Source: a virus
Length of the DNA: 31,998 nucleotides
Reading direction: 5' to 3' (one strand)
Virus record (IMG/VR): IMGVR_UViG_3300022602_000284
Location: 1 to 31,998 of that record
The translations under genes and the position numbers were made by a program. Positions 1-7,380 of the stretch are shown here, piece by piece. The notes beneath the pieces are model-generated. The model ran no database searches, was not told where the DNA came from, and saw only the letters and a list, made by a program, of their open reading frames with translations. The stretch's first letter is position 1. Every line of letters starts with the position of its first letter.

Positions 1-4
1 AGGA

Positions 5-193
5 TTAGTCATTTGGAATCCCCTCAAATTTCGCCAAAGCAAAATCGGCAATACATTTCCAAGAACAAAGGTCAGGAATTTTGTATTGGTAACTGTCTTT
101 CAATCCCGCGTTCATTCGTAGATAAGCTTTATTCTCAAAATTTATGTGGGTAATGTCCTTATGGCATTGGTCGCAAAATCTTGTTGTAGCCAT
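5..193 (-). CDS. Small putative zinc-binding protein
   Basis: A 62-residue protein with cysteines at 7, 10, 43 and 47 (C-x2-C then C-x3-C), which suggests one structural zinc site. His11 directly follows the first pair. The ATG comes right after a GGAG Shine-Dalgarno that overlaps the TAA of the upstream gene, so translation is probably coupled. It is the last of three consecutive small cysteine proteins at this end of the operon. No enzymatic motif is visible. Function unknown; such proteins in phages often bind nucleic acid or host proteins, but nothing here shows which. Confidence 0.75.
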   Translation of the reverse strand: MATTRFCDQCHKDITHINFENKAYLRMNAGLKDSYQYKIPDLCSWKCIADFALAKFEGIPND

Positions 194-457
194 TTACTCC
201 ACCCCCATAATCGCTTTGGCTTGTGCTACTGATTCAGGGCAGGGATAAGACGCTCTGTATTCTGAATACTCGCAAACCTCACACAACAAATCACCCGCAT
301 ATGTTTCAAGTCGCTTATGTCTCTCAAAGAACGCTTTGTGGGCGAGCCATGAGTTGCGTTGATCGTGGATGTCTTTGATGTCATCACCATCACGCCAATA
401 ATTTATTTGCCACTCAATCCGTTCCTGCGCCTCTTGAACAATCTCTAGGTCGGTCAT
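194..457 (-). CDS. Small Cys protein with C-x2-C...YPCP motif (paralogue of the next gene)
   Basis: An 87-residue protein of unknown function. The C-terminal part has the order W-L-A, then H47, then C59-E-V-C62, then Y-P-C73-P. This is the same layout as the neighbouring gene at 454-663 (W-L-A, H35, C47-K-E-C50, Y-P-C58-P), so the two look like diverged tandem copies. H plus three Cys would make a zinc site. The ATG overlaps the stop of the upstream gene as ATGA (454-457), indicating translational coupling. The N-terminal half is acidic and probably helical. Confidence 0.78.
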   Translation of the reverse strand: MTDLEIVQEAQERIEWQINYWRDGDDIKDIHDQRNSWLAHKAFFERHKRLETYAGDLLCEVCEYSEYRASYPCPESVAQAKAIMGVE

Positions 458-663
458 AGCAACTCCTTCTCAATCGCTTGAATAGTGGGACAAGGGTAAT
501 CTGTAGAAATCTCACATTCTTTGCAGATAATTCCAAATTTTTTAGTGGGGTAAGGCTTATGCAATTCCACTACTGCGCGAAGGGCTAACCACCCATAAGA
601 ATCAGACTGAAAAGCATTTATGCCACCTTGATTTATTTTTTCCAGCAATTCATCGTGGGTCAT
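454..663 (-). CDS. Small Cys protein with C-x2-C...YPCP motif
   Basis: A 69-residue protein carrying H35, C47, C50 and C58 (C-K-E-C then Y-P-C-P-T-I), a probable single zinc knuckle. I recall similar short proteins with H...CxxC...PCxTI endings in actinobacteriophages, where their role is unknown. The start codon overlaps the preceding stop as ATGA (660-663). It is paralogous to the gene at 194-457 but shorter between H and the first Cys pair. No other domain is visible. Confidence 0.78.
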   Translation of the reverse strand: MTHDELLEKINQGGINAFQSDSYGWLALRAVVELHKPYPTKKFGIICKECEISTDYPCPTIQAIEKELL

Positions 664-1142
664 GCTGAGAACCTTCTAGTTCTTGAACGCATACCGCCTC
701 CGTCTGAAGTGCGGCGTGTTAATTCACGAGAGACCACCTGTGAGTCTCTCTCTACATTGAGAGTACGAGTCTCGATGATCTTACGAAAGGCATACTTAAT
801 ATCTAGCTCATGCGCTAGCTCTTGAATCTCTTCAGTAGCCGCAATCTGTGCTTTGATTAAAGCTACACGGTCACCTTTAGCACCGGTCCAGTTCTTGATC
901 ATACCTGCAGCTTCCGCACTGTCTAGGTTACGCTGTGCTTCTCTCTCATTAATGATAGCAATAGCTTGAGCACCGGCTAGATGATCATTCCACTGTGTGA
1001 ACTGTACGAATAGATCCATAAGACCGTCATCGTCTAGCTCTGTTATATCACGTGGTAGTTCTGGAATACCGTACTCTGGCTTTGCCGTCAAGGAAAAGCC
1101 CAGCTCATTTATAGCGGATAGTACATCTCTACTTATGCTCAT
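660..1142 (-). CDS. Conserved-looking helical phage protein, function unknown
   Basis: A 160-residue protein. I chose the ATG at 1142 rather than an upstream in-frame ATG at 1166 because 1142 has a perfect AGGAGG about six bases upstream and forms an ATGA overlap with the stop of the Cas4-like gene. The sequence is rich in alpha-helix-forming residues (about 40-130: repeated A, E, I, K, Q) and ends in an Arg/Ser/Gly-rich tail that is probably disordered and could contact nucleic acid. Its position directly after the nuclease suggests a partner in DNA recombination or repair, but this is inferred from context only. Confidence 0.75.
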   Translation of the reverse strand: MSISRDVLSAINELGFSLTAKPEYGIPELPRDITELDDDGLMDLFVQFTQWNDHLAGAQAIAIINEREAQRNLDSAEAAGMIKNWTGAKGDRVALIKAQIAATEEIQELAHELDIKYAFRKIIETRTLNVERDSQVVSRELTRRTSDGGGMRSRTRRFSA

Positions 1143-2002
1143 GCTACCTCCTGAAATGGGGCGCAACGCTTGCAGCCCTTTTCTATATTCTTACTGCATA
1201 GTGGTGGGCGATCGTTCTCGGCTGCCCAAGCAACATCAAGAGCTTTATCAAAGATGTCTTTAGTGAACTCAGGGTTGTACTGAACTACAAACTCTTTGTA
1301 TTCTTGATTAGCTTTAAGTTCGTAGATAAATACGATCTCATTAGGTGCGGACTCTAGAAGATTCTCTTCCACCATAAGATGACAAAGGTGAAGGTAAACT
1401 TGGCCCTGCATCTGATGGTCACGGAAAGGCGCTTTGATATTTTTCCAAGCCTTCTCCACGTTATCATCTGCTTGAGCCATGATAGCTGGGGCTTCCATGC
1501 GGATACCACCAGAGCCAATAGACTTGATCTCAATTAAGCAATCATCTCCAAGGCCTTTGATCCAGCCATCAGCATGTCCACGCATCATATGCTTATCACT
1601 GCGTAGAGGTACCTCTAGATACTTAGCATTTGAATCCACAATATCAGAAAGAGCCCAAGGAGTACCGTGCTCTTCTTGCCACTTACCATAAAGCACACCC
1701 ATCTCAGCAAACCAGTTCTGCCACTTAGCATGGATGGTATGGCCCTCAGCAAAGATAGATGCTAGGCGTGCTGTTGGCTTATCACGGGTCTCTACGTAGT
1801 TACCTTTAATAGCGTGGTACTGTGCGAGAGCACACCAGTCGTCTTTAATAATATCTGAAGGATGTATATAACTCATGTCACGAGCATCAAATGGACGTGA
1901 GATTACATGGCGTTCAACTGAACCCATGAGGCGAGTATCTCTCTTACTCGCTGCAAGGAAAGCTTTTAAATCTCCACTGGCGATAGTTCTAGGTTTGCCC
2001 AT
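1139..2002 (-). CDS. Cas4/RecB-like PD-(D/E)XK nuclease with Fe-S cysteines
   Basis: A 287-residue protein. The nuclease core is visible as G-H143-A-D145-G-W, then E158-I-K160 (the E-x-K of PD-(D/E)XK) and Q199-x3-Y203, in the order seen in Cas4, AddB and RecB-type exonucleases. C57 near the N terminus with C269, C277 and C280 at the C terminus match the four-cysteine Fe-S layout of Cas4-like enzymes. Such nucleases resect DNA ends to give single strands for recombination, which suits a position downstream of RecA and a resolvase. No CRISPR array or cas1/cas2 is present, so a role in recombination or replication is more likely than spacer acquisition. It overlaps the upstream WhiB gene by 14 bases. 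Confidence 0.88.
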   Translation of the reverse strand: MGKPRTIASGDLKAFLAASKRDTRLMGSVERHVISRPFDARDMSYIHPSDIIKDDWCALAQYHAIKGNYVETRDKPTARLASIFAEGHTIHAKWQNWFAEMGVLYGKWQEEHGTPWALSDIVDSNAKYLEVPLRSDKHMMRGHADGWIKGLGDDCLIEIKSIGSGGIRMEAPAIMAQADDNVEKAWKNIKAPFRDHQMQGQVYLHLCHLMVEENLLESAPNEIVFIYELKANQEYKEFVVQYNPEFTKDIFDKALDVAWAAENDRPPLCSKNIEKGCKRCAPFQEVA

Positions 2003-2327
2003 ACTTTCTGCCCTCTTTCTCCAACCACTCTTCTAGAGTGATTCCCAATTTCTTAAGCTTACGCTCTGTAGCATTTCTTTCTCTGTGTGACATACCGCCA
2101 AAGATTCCATGCTGCTCTACGTTTAGTATAGCCTCCTTGAGACACTCTTGTCTAACCGGGCAAGGAGGTCTACCGTCTGTACCTAAACAAATTGCTTTTG
2201 CTTTGTCTGCGATAGGCTTGTACAATGCTTTATCTCTAGGAGGAAAGAAAATTTCCGTATCCTCATTCTGACACTTAGCATCATATCGCCAAGTCCATGA
2301 CGGGTCGTCAGGGTAACGCAAGACCAT
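1989..2327 (-). CDS. WhiB-family Fe-S transcription regulator, expanded Cys spacing
   Basis: A 112-residue WhiB-like protein. Cysteines 19, 47, 56 and 62 would hold a 4Fe-4S cluster, and G74-I-F-G-G78 followed by S-H-R-E-R is the family's G-[VI]-W-G-G turn before the basic DNA-binding tail. The third and fourth Cys have the usual x5 spacing (C-P-V-R-Q-E-C). The second and third are separated by eight residues (L-G-T-D-G-R-P-P) instead of the usual two. WhiB proteins bind the principal sigma factor and alter promoter choice; phage copies can interfere with host WhiB regulation. The C-terminal extension (90-112) is highly charged. It is one of two WhiB genes here. Confidence 0.9.
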   Translation of the reverse strand: MVLRYPDDPSWTWRYDAKCQNEDTEIFFPPRDKALYKPIADKAKAICLGTDGRPPCPVRQECLKEAILNVEQHGIFGGMSHRERNATERKLKKLGITLEEWLEKEGRKYGQT

Positions 2328-2678
2328 TTATTCACCTAATTCGTTGTGGCCCCCCACAGGAACATTGTACATGGCATCTGTCAATTCATGAAAATGGTGT
2401 TCTTGAATGATCACATAGTCTTGACCATCTAGGTGAAAAGCCAATACTGGCTCCCGGCTGTCTAGGATAGCCTCTGTTGTGATCTTCTCTAGGATCTCTG
2501 ATTGGATACTGAAGGACTTCTTACTAGTCCACTTATGCTCAAAGAGATAGTGGTCATTGCGTACATCGCCCTTACGGCTCCAGAATGCCCCCGAAGCAGC
2601 ACTGCGCTGGCCACCCGTTAGGGCAGCCAGTCGCTTCTCGTGCTTTAGGGATTGTTTCTGTCCCTCACTCTTCGCCAT
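2328..2678 (-). CDS. Hjc-like Holliday junction resolvase / PD-(D/E)XK endonuclease
   Basis: A 116-residue protein starting at the ATG at 2678, which has GAGG upstream; the TTG at 2690 is less likely. The pattern K-H-E14 early, then G-G..S-G-A-F-W, K-G-D38, then F-E47-H-K49 and K-S-F-S-I matches the small archaeal-type resolvase fold found in phages, with E14, D38, E47 and K49 as the probable metal-binding and catalytic residues. It would cleave four-way junctions or other branched DNA made during replication and packaging. It overlaps the end of the RecA gene by 14 bases, so the two are likely co-translated. A general branched-DNA nuclease of the same fold cannot be excluded. Confidence 0.78.
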   Translation of the reverse strand: MAKSEGQKQSLKHEKRLAALTGGQRSAASGAFWSRKGDVRNDHYLFEHKWTSKKSFSIQSEILEKITTEAILDSREPVLAFHLDGQDYVIIQEHHFHELTDAMYNVPVGGHNELGE

Positions 2679-3726
2679 CTTCGGCCTCAATCATTAGGAC
2701 CGGATTGATACGGAGAGTATCCATTACAGCCTTGCTGATCTCTTCGCTGAGATCAATCTCTTCTCTTAGAGATTCGATAAGGTTCTGAGCACCCTGCCAC
2801 TTGCGGTCCTTGTAGTACATCCAGCCACCACGGCGTTCGATGATACCGTTTAGAATACCTAGGGCTACGATCTCTTTACCGGTGTCATAGCTACCAGCAT
2901 CAATAGCACCGCCGTCTGAGAAGTAGAAATCTAGATAGGCAGCTTGTTGTGGAGGATATGTCTTATTCTTAATGGTACGTACACGGATAGTCTGACCTAC
3001 CCGGCGCTTTTCCTGACCAGTACCGACCTCTAGCCAGTCATCACGCTTTACCTCACAGCGAACGCTGTAAGCGTAATCCTTACCCTGTCCTCCAGGAGTT
3101 GTACGAGGATCGCCATGCATTACGCCGATCTTCATACGATACTGATTAATCATAAGTCCTAGAACAGGGCGCTCTGATTCAATCAAGTCACGCTTAGTAG
3201 CTGAGCTAACCTTACGGAAGAACTTGTTGGTCTGAAGTGCTCCACGACCTACAGTAAACTCTCCCATTTCTTTTTCATCTTCAGCATCAGGTACAAGAGC
3301 GGGAAGAGAATCAACAACGACCATATCAACAGCTTTACTCGCCATGAACTGGATAACCGAGTCAAAGGCATCCTCCATACTATTAGTTTCAATTAGAATT
3401 AGACGTTCGTTATCTACGCCACACATCTCAGCGTAGTCAGGATCAAAGTCTTCAGCTGCAACCCATACGGCAGTGAAGTCTGGGTTCTTAGCCTGGTTAG
3501 CTGCAATGGTGCGAAGAGCGATAGCTGTCTTACCATGTGATGCTTCACCTACAAGCTCAACCCAACGATTCATAGGCCAACCGCCACCAAGAACAACGTC
3601 TAGTGTTAGAGACCCGGAGGTAATACGCTCAGGCATAATAGCTTGGCTGGCAGTAATAACTGTTCCAGGTCCAAGCTTCTTGTTAATCATTGCTACGAGC
3701 TTCTGTGCTTCGGCATTAATAGCCAT
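2665..3726 (-). CDS. recA: RecA-family recombinase
   Basis: A 353-residue RecA homologue. The Walker A motif is G60-E-A-S-H-G-K66-T67, the catalytic glutamate lies in A-A-E92-D-F-D, and the Walker B strand ends at V-V-V-D139-S. The loop L2 region has I-N-Q-Y-R-M-K-I-G-V-M-H-G-D-P and T-T-P-G-G, very close to bacterial RecA. It would form ATP-dependent filaments on ssDNA and carry out strand exchange, together with the adjacent resolvase and Cas4-like nuclease. Length is close to that of cellular RecA (about 350). The ATG overlaps the stop of the zinc-ribbon gene by one base. Confidence 0.95.
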   Translation of the reverse strand: MAINAEAQKLVAMINKKLGPGTVITASQAIMPERITSGSLTLDVVLGGGWPMNRWVELVGEASHGKTAIALRTIAANQAKNPDFTAVWVAAEDFDPDYAEMCGVDNERLILIETNSMEDAFDSVIQFMASKAVDMVVVDSLPALVPDAEDEKEMGEFTVGRGALQTNKFFRKVSSATKRDLIESERPVLGLMINQYRMKIGVMHGDPRTTPGGQGKDYAYSVRCEVKRDDWLEVGTGQEKRRVGQTIRVRTIKNKTYPPQQAAYLDFYFSDGGAIDAGSYDTGKEIVALGILNGIIERRGGWMYYKDRKWQGAQNLIESLREEIDLSEEISKAVMDTLRINPVLMIEAEDGEE

Positions 3727-4139
3727 TATCCGATCCTATCTACGATGACGTTTGGATTAAAACCGTTTCCTTGTGAAGGCTGTTTGGCAGGAGTTGCTGA
3801 ACCGCTACTGCTACTAGGAAGGCCAGCACCACTACCTTGCTGAACCTTTGGATAGCCACAGTCATAACAACGCATAACGTCGAAAGAGCCAGACTGTGTT
3901 GACTGAACACCAACCTTCATATAGTTACCGCTGTAGCAGTTAGGGCAGGAAGTCTTTGTCTTCTCACTCTGTGCTGAAGTCAGTAACTGATCCCTGTTTG
4001 GATCGTAAGTAACCGGAGAGTTACCTTGTTGCGGACGATACGGAGTTCCTTGGTACGGCGTTACAGATGGAGTACTTGGAGAGCTAGATGCAGGAGGATT
4101 TCCATTAGCTAGCTTATTTGCCCACCAATCACTGGCCAT
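3726..4139 (-). CDS. Zinc-ribbon protein with disordered Pro/Ser/Gln-rich flanks
   Basis: A 137-residue protein. The centre is a zinc ribbon with C65-P-N-C68 and C91-Y-D-C94, separated by 22 residues as in many C2C2 ribbons. Residues 12-60 and 100-125 are low-complexity (Pro, Ser, Gln, Gly) and probably flexible. It sits between Pol I and RecA, so a nucleic-acid-binding accessory role is plausible, but no specific family is recognised. It overlaps the upstream gene by 11 bases. Confidence 0.78.
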   Translation of the reverse strand: MASDWWANKLANGNPPASSSPSTPSVTPYQGTPYRPQQGNSPVTYDPNRDQLLTSAQSEKTKTSCPNCYSGNYMKVGVQSTQSGSFDVMRCYDCGYPKVQQGSGAGLPSSSSGSATPAKQPSQGNGFNPNVIVDRIG

Positions 4140-4569
4140 TGCGATGTCCTTTCTCTTCTAATAGATCTAAGCTAAACAACGTTGATACACACGATAGGGT
4201 TGAAGATAGAGCTACCAATCTAAAGAGCTTGGTTAGGTTATCTAGATCTTCTTTACCGAACCCCTCTTCTTCTGATTCCTTATCTTCTAACATATAAGCT
4301 GCTACCGCAATCTTTGCGGAGATCTCTGCATGAGAGTCTATAAAGGGAATCAAGTGAGAGAAACGCTGTAAGCGATCTTCACTAGCCCGCTCTTCCATCT
4401 CAGCAACCTCATCTGAGATAGGAGGTAAACCCATCTCATAAGCGATATCTTCTGCTGGCATCAGCATTGAATCATAAATAACTTGACGAATCAATACCGG
4501 AAGAGGAAGGTGCTTTTCTCTAGCATCGGTGAATGAGACCTTATTGGCCTTCTTCTTACGCTTGAACAC
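4129..4569 (-). CDS. Hypothetical acidic helical protein
   Basis: A 146-residue protein that I do not recognise. It begins with a basic stretch (K-R-K-K-K at 3-7) and continues as mainly acidic, probably all-helical sequence with a hydrophobic segment at about 115-135 that is too short and mixed for a clear membrane span. The start overlaps the last base of the polymerase stop codon, so it is likely translated by coupling to Pol I. Position between Pol I and RecA suggests a replication accessory role. That is context only. Confidence 0.7.
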   Translation of the reverse strand: MFKRKKKANKVSFTDAREKHLPLPVLIRQVIYDSMLMPAEDIAYEMGLPPISDEVAEMEERASEDRLQRFSHLIPFIDSHAEISAKIAVAAYMLEDKESEEEGFGKEDLDNLTKLFRLVALSSTLSCVSTLFSLDLLEEKGHRNGQ

Positions 4570-6545
4570 TACTTAGCCTCTCCCCAACGGTTAACTACTT
4601 TAACATCAGCTAACAACGGGATGTTGAGCGCTGTAATACCTTCCATAGCTGCACGGATCGCAGCCTCTGTTTCTTCTGCGAGATGATCCGGAGTAACCGT
4701 AACAAGCTCGTCATGAATAGTCAAGATTAGGTTTGACTCACTAGGAATCATCTTATGAGCTCTGATCATAGCTAACTTAATGAAGTCTGCTGAAGAGCCT
4801 TGGATCACCGTGTTAAACGCCTGACGTTCAGCTCTAGAGCGTTCCCATGGAACACTCGAACGAAGATCTGGCAGATAACGACGGCGACCCATAGCTGTCA
4901 TAGCGTAGGGAACTGGTCCACGCATACGACTCTCACGGATGACCTGCTTCTTGTACCGAGTTACCGAAGGGAACTTAGACATGAAGCTGTCCAATAGATC
5001 ACGTGCCTGCGTTACTGACACACCGATAGATCCAGCGATCTTATCTGGTCCAACGCCGTACATCATAGCGAGTACTAGAGTCTTAGCAGCTGAGCGGTCT
5101 ACGCCAACAGTATTACCGATGGTGGTATAGATATCTACACCCTCCATATAGTTGTTACACAAGATCCGGTCTTTGCTAAAGGAAGCTAGAACACGAGGTT
5201 CAATCTGTGAGTAATCGGCTACAACAAGCTTATAGCCCTCTGGAGCGATAAAGAGATTACGAATAGCCTTACCATTTTTAGTACGTGGGTTTGGCACATT
5301 CTGTAAGTTAGGATTACGACTGGAGAAACGACCAGTCTCAGCACCATACTGAATGAAGTCTGTATGGATACGGTTCTTAATCATAATAGACTTCTTAGCA
5401 AAGGTCTTAGACTTACCCGCAGTTGTGCGAGTAATGTCTCCACCAAGATATGGAATAACGTAGGTGGTTAAGAGCTTGTTAAGGTCTGAGTATTCAAGCA
5501 GGGCGTCTACTAAGGCATCCTTACCAGCAAAGACTTTGATTGCTGGCTCAGATACCGAGTAGTCGGAAATCGTTGGGGCAGTGCCGGAATCCACACGCTT
5601 CTGCCCCGCAGGTGTTAAGGTCTTAGCACGTAGGCCACGACCCCCCTCGTCCTTCTTAGAGAACAAGAGCTTCTGCTTTTCAGGAACACTATTAATGTTG
5701 AAAGCTTTACCTGCAAATGTATAGATCTTAGCCTTAGTTGTTTCAAGCTGAACTTCTAGATCAGCCTTGAGTAGAGCCAGGGCGTCAACATCAATGTCAG
5801 CACCATGCAGCTCCATATTACAAATTACTTCTAGAACATCCATCTCAAGATTGAAAATGCCAGAAAGCTTGTCTGTCTGTAGATCTGTAGAGAACTTCTT
5901 GTAAAGTTTCCAAGTCCACTCAGCATCTAAACCGGCGTAGGTAGCTACTTCATCGAAGGAGTACTTCTCTACTTCTTTACCTACACCCTTAACCATGTCG
6001 TAACCAAGCTCACGCTTTAAGCAGTCAGCTAAGCCTAGGTGAAGGCTATTACGTGTATTAAGAACAAAAGCAGCGTTTAGCGTACAGAAGTACTTCTTAG
6101 CAGGAAGATTCTTCAAGTACTTAGTTACGCTCTGTAAATCAAACTTTAGGTTGTGACCAATCTTTAGCATGTCTCCTGTGAAGAGAGGCTTAAGGGTCTT
6201 AAATACTTCTCCAGCAGTTAACTGGTCTGGAGCCTCTGTGAATACTTTGGTTGCCTTACGCTCGTCCTTGCTGTAGTCAGATGGACGGATAGGCAAGCCT
6301 TTGAGCATACGCTCTTTAGCTGAAGGTAGTAAAGGGAAGTCGGTACGAATATAGTCACCATTAGGATGACCCATAGGAATCACATCTACACGGCCCTCCG
6401 TAGCAAGTGCGATCCATGTGACGATATTTAGACGTGGATCTCCTCTGTGATCTCCCACAGTTTCTACGTCAAATACAAAAGCATCTTGCGCCATGTAGGC
6501 AGCAAGAACCTCGTCGAGTTGTTCCTGAGTGGTGACTATATTCAT
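4569..6545 (-). CDS. polA: Family A DNA polymerase (Pol I) with 3'-5' exonuclease domain
   Basis: A 658-residue replicative polymerase. The proofreading domain has D26-V-E28 (Exo I), H-N132-x3-D136 (Exo II) and Y203-x3-D207 (Exo III). The polymerase domain has T-G-R-F-S-S-R-N-P-N-L-Q-N near 404-416, motif A D444-Y-S-Q-I-E449, the O-helix R484-x3-K488-x7-Y496-G, and motif C H611-D-E-L. There is no 5'-3' exonuclease domain, as is common in phages. The residue equivalent to E. coli F762 is Leu492, a substitution linked in virioplankton studies with slower replication and temperate-like lifestyles. A Shine-Dalgarno AGGAG lies 5' of the ATG inside a potential hairpin (see the regulatory entry). 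It would copy DNA with the DnaB helicase, primase and SSB encoded upstream. Confidence 0.96.
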   Translation of the reverse strand: MNIVTTQEQLDEVLAAYMAQDAFVFDVETVGDHRGDPRLNIVTWIALATEGRVDVIPMGHPNGDYIRTDFPLLPSAKERMLKGLPIRPSDYSKDERKATKVFTEAPDQLTAGEVFKTLKPLFTGDMLKIGHNLKFDLQSVTKYLKNLPAKKYFCTLNAAFVLNTRNSLHLGLADCLKRELGYDMVKGVGKEVEKYSFDEVATYAGLDAEWTWKLYKKFSTDLQTDKLSGIFNLEMDVLEVICNMELHGADIDVDALALLKADLEVQLETTKAKIYTFAGKAFNINSVPEKQKLLFSKKDEGGRGLRAKTLTPAGQKRVDSGTAPTISDYSVSEPAIKVFAGKDALVDALLEYSDLNKLLTTYVIPYLGGDITRTTAGKSKTFAKKSIMIKNRIHTDFIQYGAETGRFSSRNPNLQNVPNPRTKNGKAIRNLFIAPEGYKLVVADYSQIEPRVLASFSKDRILCNNYMEGVDIYTTIGNTVGVDRSAAKTLVLAMMYGVGPDKIAGSIGVSVTQARDLLDSFMSKFPSVTRYKKQVIRESRMRGPVPYAMTAMGRRRYLPDLRSSVPWERSRAERQAFNTVIQGSSADFIKLAMIRAHKMIPSESNLILTIHDELVTVTPDHLAEETEAAIRAAMEGITALNIPLLADVKVVNRWGEAK

Positions 6546-6602
6546 TGCTCTCCTAAAGTAGAGTTAGGAGCCCGGAGAGAAAGGAGGTAAAGACCGGGCC
6601 CC
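6546..6602 (-). promoter_or_regulatory. Competing hairpins at the Pol I ribosome-binding site
   Basis: The mRNA leader can form hairpin A, with CTCCTAA (6570-6564) pairing TTAGGAG (6556-6550), which buries the polymerase Shine-Dalgarno. It can also form hairpin B, a 9-bp stem between 6602-6594 and 6575-6567 with one G-T pair and an 18-nt loop. The two share bases 6567-6570, so full forms exclude each other. The loop of B contains ACCTCCTTTCT, identical to the 3' end of bacterial 16S rRNA. No T-run follows, so it does not look like a terminator. Translational control is inferred. Confidence 0.5.
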
Positions 6603-6619
6603 CAACTAGTTAGACTGGA

Positions 6620-7318
6620 TTAGTTACCGGCAGCAATCTCTTTTGCAATCTCGGCAAGTTCAGCACGTGTGGACATGTAGAGAGCTTCTTGTCCTAGTGG
6701 CTTCATTGTCTTGATTAGATCGGCGCAAGCAACTGGATCAAGATTCCAGTCTTCAGCGAGGTCACGCTCCTTTACAGGAACGACCGAATATGTTGTCTTT
6801 GTACCAGTACCCGACTTGCTAACCGCAAAGTAAATGTCTTGGCGGTTAAGTGGGCCTGTCTTAGGATTTGTAGCAAGCTTTTCTAGCTGACCACATAGGC
6901 GAATACCTACTGACATCAATTGAACCTGTGGATCTTCATCCGATAGGTTAAGAACAGTCCAAGCAAACTTTTGGTCTGGCTTGCTGCCAACAGCAGTTAG
7001 TGGATCATTTTCTTCCAAGGCAATGAATGACTTCTTACCTGGACGGTTAACCCAGTGTTGCTTATAAATTAGTGGTTCATCTGAAATGAACTTGATAAGC
7101 TGAACATCCTCATCAAAACGGAAGTCTGTAGCAAATGCCTTAGATGATTTCTCGATTGTTGACTTAGCTGCTGCCCAGCCCTTTTGAATTGCAGAAGAAC
7201 GCTCTGGGACTTCGTTCTCATCTTCTTCTGAGAAGAGTTCGACCATCTCTTCTTCTGTAGGTGTTGCGTACTCATCTACGTTAGGTACGTCGTTCTTTAC
7301 TTTTAGTGATGCGCTCAT
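6620..7318 (-). CDS. Probable ssDNA-binding protein (gp32-like in context)
   Basis: A 232-residue protein. The N-terminal 40 residues are acidic; from about 65 to 180 a beta-rich segment contains I-K-F-I-S-D-E-P, Q-H-W-V and G-K-K-S-F-I-A-L, a pattern I recall from gp32-like single-stranded DNA-binding proteins in actinobacteriophages. The zinc-binding cysteines of T4 gp32 are absent. The gene directly precedes Pol I, the usual place for a replication SSB. It would coat ssDNA during replication and recombination. The start has GAGG upstream. Assignment rests on pattern and context, not on a clear catalytic motif. Confidence 0.6.
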   Translation of the reverse strand: MSASLKVKNDVPNVDEYATPTEEEMVELFSEEDENEVPERSSAIQKGWAAAKSTIEKSSKAFATDFRFDEDVQLIKFISDEPLIYKQHWVNRPGKKSFIALEENDPLTAVGSKPDQKFAWTVLNLSDEDPQVQLMSVGIRLCGQLEKLATNPKTGPLNRQDIYFAVSKSGTGTKTTYSVVPVKERDLAEDWNLDPVACADLIKTMKPLGQEALYMSTRAELAEIAKEIAAGN

Positions 7319-7380
7319 GGCGATCCTCTTTCGGTTGTAGGTTGATATCTGAGATCCTGATGGATCTTTGCGATAGGTGG

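Noticed and set aside
1139-2002. Cas4-like protein as part of a CRISPR system
   Set aside because: No repeat-spacer array, cas1 or cas2 is present; the genes around it are phage recombination genes.
6578-6588. Perfect Shine-Dalgarno sequence on the plus strand (AGAAAGGAGGT)
   Set aside because: No ATG, GTG or TTG with a plausible open frame follows on the plus strand, so it does not start a rightward gene. Its meaning is considered as the complement in the leader of the polymerase mRNA.
7352-7367. AGATCC-tgat-GGATCT inverted repeat between the MerR-like and SSB genes
   Set aside because: Only six base pairs and no T-run in either direction, so I do not call a terminator; it may be chance.
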